From Sporosarcina sp. (GTDB taxonomy: Bacteria; Bacillota; Bacilli; Bacillales_A; Planococcaceae): a stretch of DNA of 37,365 nt. The stretch covers positions 1 through 37,365 of the forward strand of contig NZ_JARICI010000005.1 in the NCBI RefSeq assembly GCF_029257255.1, given 5' to 3'. A program made the position numbers and the translations under genes. The notes beneath the pieces were generated by a model that did not search any database, was not told the DNA's origin, and saw only the letters and a list, made by a program, of their open reading frames with translations. Numbering within the stretch: position 1 is the first letter of the stretch; each line of letters begins with the position of its first letter. This document shows, one piece after another, positions 15,923-22,015 of this stretch.

Positions 15923-16002
15923 ATCGATAGTTATGCAAATGATCTGGTAATTGTGTATAATTAGTGAATGAACGACCATTCACAATAAAGGGGGAAATGA
16001 TT

Positions 16003-16782
16003 ATGACAAAACAGATCGAAGTGGAAATTCAAGACAGATTGGCAACGGTTACATTTAATCAACCAGCAGCGATGAATGCGATGGACGGAGAAATGATGAG
16101 AGAGCTTGCAGACGTCGTTGATGAACTTCGTGGGAACTCATCTGTACATGTAGTGCTGTTCCGTGGAGCTGGCGGGGCGTTCTCAGCAGGCGGCAACGTT
16201 AAAGCGATGCTCGACCCGCGAGGACCGATGAAGATGGAAGACATTATGGTCGACTTATCCAGACTGGCTCTGTCGATGTACAGCATGCCGCAGATTACAA
16301 TCGCTTCGGTCCATGGTGCAGCAGCCGGGCTTGGATGCAGTATTGCCATTGCATGTGATGTAGTAATTGCAGAGGAATCCAGTAAGATTGCTATGAATTT
16401 CATTGGAATTGGTTTGTTGCCGGATGGCGGCGGTCATTTCTTCCTGAAAGAGCGAGTGGGTACAGCAAGAGCGAAGCAGCTGATCTGGTCAGGCGAAGTA
16501 CTGGACGGCAAACGTGCTGCGCAAATCGGCCTTATCGATCAAGTAGTGGCGGACGGTGAAGCATGGAATGCAGTACAGAAGCATGCACAGAAAATTCTTC
16601 ATTCCCCGACAGCTTCAATGGCAGCATCTAAACAGATTTTGCATGCTGCAGGAATTGAAGAGCTGAAGAGAGTGGTAGAGTTAGAGAGTGAAGGTCAGGC
16701 AGCGATGCGCAGAACTTCAGACCACAAAGAAGGAATCCAGGCATTCGTTGAGAAAAGAAGACCTAGTTTTATAGGTCAGTAA
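16003..16782 (+). CDS. yhaR: Crotonase-fold enoyl-CoA hydratase/isomerase (YhaR-like)
   Basis: 259 residues from the ATG at 16003, 8 bases after GGGGG. The oxyanion-hole segments are FRGAGGAFSAGGNVKAM (about 54-69) and SVHGAAAGLGCSIAIACDV. Where hydratases have catalytic Glu144 and Glu164, this protein has S113 and F133, but it keeps the Asp of the LPDGGG motif (D141). That pattern fits PaaG-like isomerases better than true hydratases. In B. subtilis yhaR also lies close to hemZ, which supports the symbol. Substrate unknown. Confidence 0.85.
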   Translation: MTKQIEVEIQDRLATVTFNQPAAMNAMDGEMMRELADVVDELRGNSSVHVVLFRGAGGAFSAGGNVKAMLDPRGPMKMEDIMVDLSRLALSMYSMPQITIASVHGAAAGLGCSIAIACDVVIAEESSKIAMNFIGIGLLPDGGGHFFLKERVGTARAKQLIWSGEVLDGKRAAQIGLIDQVVADGEAWNAVQKHAQKILHSPTASMAASKQILHAAGIEELKRVVELESEGQAAMRRTSDHKEGIQAFVEKRRPSFIGQ

Positions 16783-16786
16783 TATA

Positions 16787-16820
16787 AAACAGACACGCAG
16801 TTTTGCGTGTCTGTTTCTTT
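16787..16820. terminator. Bidirectional terminator between yhaR and mgsA
   Basis: AAACAGACACGCA (16787-16799) pairs perfectly with TGCGTGTCTGTTT (16804-16816), with a short loop. T-rich sequence follows on the plus strand. Confidence 0.85.
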
Positions 16821-16830
16821 TTAATGAGAT

Positions 16831-17234
16831 TTATTGATATTTAGCAGCAGTTTCCCGCCAAGAGAAATATCCTTTTTCAATCGCACGCAGTAATAGTTCT
16901 GCGGATGCTAAGTTTGTAGCCAACGGAATACCATAAACATCACATAAGCGAAGCAATGCACTTACATCGGGTTCATGCGGCTGTGCAGTCAGAGGATCGC
17001 GGAAAAATAAGATTAAATCCAATTTTCCTGTTGCGATCATGGCGCCAATTTGCTGATCTCCGCCAAGCGGTCCTGACATAAGACAGCTGATGGAAAGCTC
17101 TGTTTCTTCCATGATCCGTTTCCCAGTCGTACCTGTTGCGTAGAGAGTATGTTTTGCAAATATTTGTTCATAAGCAATTGTAAAATTCACTAATTCAGAC
17201 TTTTTTCATCATGCGCAATTAAGGCAATGTTCAA
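16831..17234 (-). pseudogene. mgsA: Methylglyoxal synthase gene with N-terminal frameshift
   Basis: Methylglyoxal synthase converts dihydroxyacetone phosphate to methylglyoxal. The main frame (from GTG at 17190) carries [28 protein letters not shown] and [16 protein letters not shown], which are unmistakable. It lacks the first strand, where the family has the catalytic His in an ALIAHD motif. That segment is present just upstream in another frame: TTG at 17234, after AAGGAAG, gives [14 protein letters not shown] and then stops. Restoring one A to the A6 run (17201-17206) joins the two into a 134-residue protein, the normal family length, reading [15 protein letters not shown]. So the gene is broken by one base, or the assembly has an error, or slippage on the A-tract rescues it. 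Confidence 0.8.
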
Positions 17235-17474
17235 ACCAGTCACTTCCTTCTACGTGATATTGACGAAGATAGCGTATCACAAATAATGAGAAAAATCTCG
17301 CTTTTGGGAGGCTGATTTATAAATTCTCTAATGAAAACAGCGGGAAGTGAAAATGAAAAGGCTTACAAATGAATTTCTTTAAATTTACTAGGTTTTTTTC
17401 AAGAACATGTATGGTTGGAGAAATAATTTTCAAATAAAAAGTTTCCCGGGAAATAATTTGGAGGAAAAAGAAAT

Positions 17475-17552
17475 ATGAAGAGAGCAAGATTGGGGTGGTT
17501 CAAAGAAGTCGGACTGTTTTTATGTTTGAACAAGATGAAATTTGTCGGTTAG
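17475..17552 (+). CDS. Possible 25-residue peptide
   Basis: An ATG lies 10 bases after GGAGG. It opens a short frame of basic and hydrophobic residues (MKRARLGWFKEVGLFLCLNK) ending with TAG at 17552. A strong terminator follows 5 bases later. A perfect 12-bp palindrome, TTTCCCGGGAAA, lies just upstream (17442-17453). The rest of the 17235-17600 spacer is A/T-rich with nothing else visible. The peptide is unsupported by family resemblance and could be chance; a small RNA ending at the terminator is an alternative. Confidence 0.25.
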   Translation: MKRARLGWFKEVGLFLCLNKMKFVG

Positions 17553-17556
17553 ATGC

Positions 17557-17602
17557 AAAAAAAGAGACTGTCCCGTTGCGAATCGGGAACAGTCTCTTTT
17601 TA
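17557..17602. terminator. Bidirectional terminator downstream of yhzD
   Basis: AAAAAGAGACTGTCCCG pairs with CGGGAACAGTCTCTTTTT with one bulge, and both ends are A/T runs. It overlaps the yhzD stop on the minus strand and can also stop plus-strand transcripts. Confidence 0.85.
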
Positions 17603-17785
17603 GACGTGAAATAATAATAGCTTTCCAAGTGGAGAAGCCAGGCGGTGTGTGCGCTCAAGTAAGTCTTTTTCTGTGAGCAGCTGGCGGCCCTGTTCTTTTG
17701 CAGCATCATCATTTGCTGCAGTGAATGATTCTTCTGTAATCATGGAGCCATCTTTTTCGTATGCAGTCAGTTTGTAGGTCTTCAT
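17600..17785 (-). CDS. yhzD: YhzD-like small protein
   Basis: 61 residues, the size of the YhzD family. It begins MKTYKLTAYEKDGSMITEE, continues SFTAANDDAAKEQG, and ends THRLASPLGKLLLFHV. These parts (a strand, then ESFxA, an A-K-x-x-G helix and a final KLxLFH strand) fit what I recall of YhzD-like proteins of Bacillus. Function is unknown. GGAGGAGATGG precedes the ATG. Its neighbourhood, between the hemZ block and the yhaQPONM block, agrees with the assignment. Confidence 0.65.
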   Translation of the reverse strand: MKTYKLTAYEKDGSMITEESFTAANDDAAKEQGRQLLTEKDLLERTHRLASPLGKLLLFHV

Positions 17786-17860
17786 TCCATCTCCTCCATT
17801 TCTTTTTATTCAGTATACTATGAAATAAGATAAATGAATAGTGATTCATTACACTTCAGT

Positions 17861-17920
17861 GTAAAGTAAACTTGACATTGAAGAAAATGTAAAGTAAGCT
17901 TTACGTAAAGTTACCTTTAC
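17861..17920 (+). promoter_or_regulatory. Promoter with three-dyad operator before the XRE regulator
   Basis: Two perfect dyads GTAAAG-N4-CTTTAC lie head to tail with no gap, at 17889-17904 and 17905-17920. A degenerate third (GTAAAG-N4-CTTGAC) lies at 17861-17876. The third overlaps the -35 box TTGACA (17872-17877), and the first perfect dyad covers the -10 region (TAAGCT, 17895-17900). This is the layout of an autorepressor operator. The likely binder is the XRE protein encoded directly downstream. Confidence 0.7.
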
Positions 17921-17935
17921 AATTCTGTTTTTAAG

Positions 17936-18154
17936 ATGCTAAAGAGGGTGATAAAACTGAATAACCTGATCAAAGTGAAAAGAGTTGAAATGGGGTGGAC
18001 GCAGGATGGACTTGCGGAAAAATTAGATGTTTCCCGGCAGACCATTATTTCCTTAGAAAAAGGAAAGTATAATCCATCTCTCGTACTTGCGTTTAAAGCT
18101 GCTAACTTATTTGAATGCAGCATAGAGGAACTATTCATTTATAAGGAGGAATAG
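17936..18154 (+). CDS. Small XRE/HTH_3 transcriptional regulator
   Basis: 72 residues from the ATG at 17936. The helix-turn-helix is WTQDGLAEKLDVSRQTIISLEKGKYNPSL, close to the YozG/YgzD-type mini-regulators of Firmicutes, and the C-terminus is CSIEELFIYKEE. The ATG has no ribosome site. A CTG at 17957, 6 bases after AGAGGGTG, would give the family-like start NNLIKVKRVEMGW, so translation may begin there. It is followed after 3 bases by a membrane protein gene, a common pairing for these regulators. It probably represses its own operon through the GTAAAG-N4-CTTTAC dyads. Confidence 0.88.
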   Translation: MLKRVIKLNNLIKVKRVEMGWTQDGLAEKLDVSRQTIISLEKGKYNPSLVLAFKAANLFECSIEELFIYKEE

Positions 18155-18157
18155 AGG

Positions 18158-18469
18158 ATGTATGAAGGTTTTAATATAGGATCATTTTTGCTTGGATTGC
18201 CGCTGGGACTTGCAATTACAGGTATGGTACTGTTCATCAGCTGGAGAATGGGTAAGAAGCAGAGACGTTACGATGAAAGATATCAGACCATACATCGCCA
18301 GGCCCGTTCATATTCCTGGATGGCCACTACAGCTGCTGTTTTGATAGGATGGATGGTTGCTATATTACTGGAGGGACCTGGTATAGCGTTCTTCATTTTA
18401 ACTGCAATCTGGGTGGTGCATATGTTGTCTTATATAATTGGGGCAGCAGTTGCCAGCCAAAAAAATTAA
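18158..18469 (+). CDS. Three-helix membrane protein paired with XRE regulator
   Basis: 103 residues with hydrophobic segments at about 8-28, 52-70 and 75-96 and a basic loop between the first two (RMGKKQRRYDERYQTIHRQ). AAGGAGG precedes the ATG. The position, 3 bases after the regulator stop, marks a two-gene operon. Such small membrane proteins (DUF2178-like and similar) often accompany XRE mini-regulators. I cannot assign the family with confidence, and the function is unknown. Confidence 0.75.
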   Translation: MYEGFNIGSFLLGLPLGLAITGMVLFISWRMGKKQRRYDERYQTIHRQARSYSWMATTAAVLIGWMVAILLEGPGIAFFILTAIWVVHMLSYIIGAAVASQKN

Positions 18470-18532
18470 AAAATTTTGAAACAATTCGAGATGTGAAACG
18501 TAGAACTAGTTAATGAGATTGAGAGGAGACTA

Positions 18533-19438
18533 ATGCACATGGCTTTACAGCTGGAACAAGTGAGCAAACGATTTGGGGACTTTACGGCAGTGGATCAGCT
18601 GTCCCTGACGGTTGAAGAAGGAACAATGTACGGCTTTCTCGGAGCTAACGGGGCAGGCAAGACGACTACTTTCCGTATGATTCTTGGCTTGCTGAATACA
18701 ACAGCAGGTTCGATTCATTGGAACGGTCAGAAAATAAGCTATGCAACGAGCCCACTTATTGGTTATTTACCTGAAGAGCGGGGGCTATATCCGAAAATGA
18801 AGGTGCTCGAGCAACTTGTATTTCTCGGCCAACTGCGCGGCATGAATAAAACAGCTGCAAAAAATGCAGCACTTCAGTGGCTCGAACGTTTTGAAGTACC
18901 TCACTACACGAATAAAAAAGTGGAGGAACTGTCTAAAGGGAATCAGCAGAAGATTCAAGTCATCGCCTCGTTAATGCATGATCCGAAGCTGTTGATCCTG
19001 GATGAACCGTTTTCAGGCCTTGATCCAGTAAATGTAGAAATGTTGAAACGGGCGATTATTGATTTCCGCAATAGCGGAGCGACGATTTTATTTTCCAGTC
19101 ACCGCATGGATCATGTAGAAGAATTGTGTGAGCAGCTCAGCATTATTCACCACGGGCAGCAGCTCGTTAGCGGCAATTTACGGGATGTGAAGCGCTCGTT
19201 CGGCAAACAGAATGTCAGAATTCGAGCAGATTTCCCGCTTGAAGAACTCGATACGATAGCTGGTGTTATTACAGCCCATCATTCATTGGAAGGCGCGGTA
19301 TTCCAGGTGGAAGAAGAAAGTACGGCGAATGCATTACTGCAGGCAGCTTTATTGAAAGGTCCAATCCGGCATTTTGAAATAGAAGAACCATCTTTGCAGG
19401 ACATCTTCATTGCGAAAGTGGGGGAAGAACATGCGTGA
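18533..19438 (+). CDS. yhaQ: ABC transporter ATP-binding protein (NatA-like, YhaQ)
   Basis: 301 residues. Walker A is GANGAGKT (about 37-44), the signature is ELSKGNQQK, Walker B is LLILDEPFSGLDP and the switch His is in FSSHRMDHVEEL. A C-terminal extension of about 80 residues is typical of NatA/CcmA-like exporters. AGGAG precedes the ATG; a second in-frame ATG at 18539 is also usable. It overlaps the permease gene by 8 bases, so the products form one exporter. B. subtilis YhaQ/YhaP is the positional counterpart; the substrate is not established. Confidence 0.9.
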   Translation: MHMALQLEQVSKRFGDFTAVDQLSLTVEEGTMYGFLGANGAGKTTTFRMILGLLNTTAGSIHWNGQKISYATSPLIGYLPEERGLYPKMKVLEQLVFLGQLRGMNKTAAKNAALQWLERFEVPHYTNKKVEELSKGNQQKIQVIASLMHDPKLLILDEPFSGLDPVNVEMLKRAIIDFRNSGATILFSSHRMDHVEELCEQLSIIHHGQQLVSGNLRDVKRSFGKQNVRIRADFPLEELDTIAGVITAHHSLEGAVFQVEEESTANALLQAALLKGPIRHFEIEEPSLQDIFIAKVGEEHA

Positions 19439-20690
19439 GTTCTGGATTATTTTTAAGCAAAGCTTTGTCACGAAAGCGAAGACTAAATCGTTTTTTATCA
19501 CGACGCTAATTATGGTGGCGGGAATATTTCTCTTTGCCAATCTACCTAGCCTCATCAGTTCGGTGAGTAAATTAATTGGCGATGGAGAAGAAGACAAGGT
19601 ACTCGTGCTGGATGACAGCGGGGTGCTCCTCGAACGTTTGCAACAGCAGCTCAAACTAAGCGATGAAGAAATTGCAGTGGAGTCTGCAAATGAAACGAAA
19701 GAACAGTTAGAAAAGCAAGTGGAAGAAGAAAAAATCGATGGATTCATTGAATTGAATCTGGATGCATCACAGACCATTCAAGCGACATATACGTCAGCCA
19801 GTTCAGTGGATCAGTATCTGCCGTCTTCTTTGCAAGACGCATTACAGTCCATCCAGACTGAAGTGAAGGCTGAACAGTTATCACTGTCGGGTGAAGAAGT
19901 GGCGACGCTGTTTACACCGATTCATTTTGAAAAGAAAAATATTTCTGCTTCGGCTAAATCGGAGGAGGAACTGAATCAGGCGCGTGTGCTTGTGTATGTG
20001 CTAATGTTCGTCATTTATTTTGCGGTCATCATCTATTCTTCTATGATTGCGACGGAAGTGGCGACGGAGAAGTCTTCACGTGTCATGGAAATCTTAATTT
20101 CGAGTGTGTCGCCTGTTAAGCATATGTTTGCGAAGGTGCTGGGAATCGGATCGCTTGGGATCGTGCAGATTCTAGTATACGGTTTGGCAGGTTTGATCGC
20201 CTATAAAGTTTCTTCAATAGGCGAAGAAAATGATTTTTCAGCATTCTTCAGTTTGGAAAATCTGCAAGTCAGCACATTGGTTTATGCCGTCGTGTTCTTT
20301 TTGTTAGGTTATTTCCTTTATGCGACTCTTGCTGCGTTACTCGGTTCATTAGTCAGCCGGACGGAAGATGTTCAGCAAATGATCATGCCGATGTCGCTGC
20401 TGGTCGTGGCAGCGTTCATTATTGCAGCTACGGGGCTTGGGAATCCAGAGATGGGATATATAAAAATTGCCTCTTTTGTGCCATTTTTCGCTCCATTAGT
20501 TATGTTTTTACGTGTAGGTATGCTCGATCTTCCGCTTTGGGAGCCGTTGCTGTCAATTGGAATCATGGTCGTTACCATTGCGCTTCTCGGCTGGTTTGGA
20601 GCAAAGGTGTATCGCGGAGGCGTGCTGATGTACGGTCCTTCCCGTTCATTGAAAGACTTGAAAAAAGCAATTCAGCTCGGAAAAGAATAA
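19431..20690 (+). CDS. yhaP: ABC-2 type permease (NatB-like, YhaP)
   Basis: 419 residues from the ATG at 19431, which follows GGGGGAAG inside the end of yhaQ. One membrane helix near the N-terminus (FFITTLIMVAGIFLFANL) is followed by a large extracytoplasmic domain (about 45-190). At least five further helices follow, including VYVLMFVIYFAVIIYSSMIA, and the IATEVATEKSSRVMEILISSV segment characteristic of NatB/ABC2_membrane_3 permeases. It partners YhaQ. A terminator follows at once. Confidence 0.9.
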   Translation: MREFWIIFKQSFVTKAKTKSFFITTLIMVAGIFLFANLPSLISSVSKLIGDGEEDKVLVLDDSGVLLERLQQQLKLSDEEIAVESANETKEQLEKQVEEEKIDGFIELNLDASQTIQATYTSASSVDQYLPSSLQDALQSIQTEVKAEQLSLSGEEVATLFTPIHFEKKNISASAKSEEELNQARVLVYVLMFVIYFAVIIYSSMIATEVATEKSSRVMEILISSVSPVKHMFAKVLGIGSLGIVQILVYGLAGLIAYKVSSIGEENDFSAFFSLENLQVSTLVYAVVFFLLGYFLYATLAALLGSLVSRTEDVQQMIMPMSLLVVAAFIIAATGLGNPEMGYIKIASFVPFFAPLVMFLRVGMLDLPLWEPLLSIGIMVVTIALLGWFGAKVYRGGVLMYGPSRSLKDLKKAIQLGKE

Positions 20691-20696
20691 CTTGCA

Positions 20697-20728
20697 GCCT
20701 GCCGTCGATAAGGGACGGCAGGCTTTTT
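20697..20728 (+). terminator. Terminator after yhaQP
   Basis: AGCCTGCCGTC and GACGGCAGGCT form a perfect 11-bp stem followed by TTTT. It separates the exporter genes from yhaONM. Confidence 0.9.
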
Positions 20729-20736
20729 GCATGTAC

Positions 20737-20766
20737 TTTAAAAGTAAGGAGCGCTTATGGTAAAAT
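20737..20766 (+). promoter_or_regulatory. Promoter of yhaO-yhaN-yhaM
   Basis: TTTAAA (20737-20742) stands 18 bases before TAAAAT (20761-20766). The -10 is extended (ATGGTAAAAT). Confidence 0.5.
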
Positions 20767-20799
20767 AGAGAACGAGTATTCGACGAAAGAGGTGCAACA

Positions 20800-22011
20800 A
20801 TGGAGACAATCCGTTTTTTACATACAGCGGATCTGCATCTGGATAGCCCATTTAAAGGTATGACAGCAGCAGGTTCGAATGAATTGGCCAGACTGCAACA
20901 ATCTACTTTTGCGGCATTTGACCGTTTTATTGACTATGCAGTGAAGGTTCAGCCAGATTTCATTGTCATCGTAGGCGATTTATATGATGGAGAAGACCGC
21001 AGCCTGCGTGCGCAAATTCGTTTCCAGCAAGGTATGCAGCGTCTTTTTGAAAAAGAAATCCCCGTTTTTATTACCTATGGCAATCATGATCATTTGGCGG
21101 GCAGCTGGACGAGAGTTTCATTGCCTGCTAATGTACAGGTGTTTTCTGAAGAAGTGGAGCAAAAGCAGCTGTCTGTGCGAGATGAGACAGTCTATTTGCA
21201 TGGATTCAGCTATCCGCAGCGCCATGTGACAGAGCCGATGATCGCGGATTATCCAGTCGCTTCAGGTGACGGAATCCACATCGGACTTTTGCATGGAAGT
21301 GTGGCGGGAGATGCGGCACACGCTGTCTATGCGCCGTTTACTGTAAGTGAGCTGCAGGAAAAGAATTATCACTATTGGGCGCTCGGCCATATCCATAAGC
21401 GTCAGCAGTTAGCGGAAGAACCCCCTGTCGTTTATCCTGGTAATCTGCAGGGGCGGCACCGGAAAGAGCAAGGTTTGAAGGGGTTTTATGATGTATCGAT
21501 TACGCGTGAGAAAGCTTCACTGAAATTCGTTGGAACTTCAGATATTGTTTTCAACCGTCTGACCGTTTCCTGTGAAGGTATTGATTATGCGGATGACTGG
21601 GTGACCAGGTGCCAGGAAGCAATTGCCGGGCTTGTCGCAGAATCGGGCAGTGCAGTCGTAGAACTAGTTATGGAAGATATGGAAGGGCTGGCAAACGATT
21701 TGCAACGTGCGTCTTCGGAAGCGGAGTGGCTCGACATTTTGAGGGAGCAATACAGCGGAATCGAACCGTTTGTATGGATATCTTCAATTGAATGGCCGGC
21801 TGTTTCCAATGATGAGGTGCCGAAAGCATTGTTGGAGCCGGTTGAACAGACGCTAGAAAGCTGGCAGGCGGATGAATGGGACGGACTTGTAAAGGACATC
21901 TACAGCCATCGGGCAGGCCGGTATTTAGAACGCTTGACTCCGAATGATACGGAGCAGCTGAAACAGCAAGCTGCGGCTTTATTGGCTGCAGAATTGCTGA
22001 AGGAGGGATAA
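20800..22011 (+). CDS. yhaO: Metallophosphoesterase, Mre11/SbcD-like nuclease YhaO
   Basis: 403 residues. All metal-binding motifs of the Mre11/SbcD phosphoesterase fold are present: D11-x-H13 (HTADLHL), GD60 (IVGDLYD), GN95H96D97 (YGNHDH), H165 (LLHGS) and G-H197-x-H199 (LGHIHKR). The C-terminal part (about 240-403) would be the capping and coiled-coil-docking region. It probably pairs with YhaN, encoded 4 bases downstream, as an Mre11-Rad50-like DNA-processing complex. AGAGGTG precedes the ATG. Confidence 0.93.
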   Translation: METIRFLHTADLHLDSPFKGMTAAGSNELARLQQSTFAAFDRFIDYAVKVQPDFIVIVGDLYDGEDRSLRAQIRFQQGMQRLFEKEIPVFITYGNHDHLAGSWTRVSLPANVQVFSEEVEQKQLSVRDETVYLHGFSYPQRHVTEPMIADYPVASGDGIHIGLLHGSVAGDAAHAVYAPFTVSELQEKNYHYWALGHIHKRQQLAEEPPVVYPGNLQGRHRKEQGLKGFYDVSITREKASLKFVGTSDIVFNRLTVSCEGIDYADDWVTRCQEAIAGLVAESGSAVVELVMEDMEGLANDLQRASSEAEWLDILREQYSGIEPFVWISSIEWPAVSNDEVPKALLEPVEQTLESWQADEWDGLVKDIYSHRAGRYLERLTPNDTEQLKQQAAALLAAELLKEG

Positions 22012-22015
22012 TCCA

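Noticed and set aside
16255..16437. Minus-strand frames inside yhaR
   Set aside because: They are shadow frames of a well-supported plus-strand gene with no start signals of their own.
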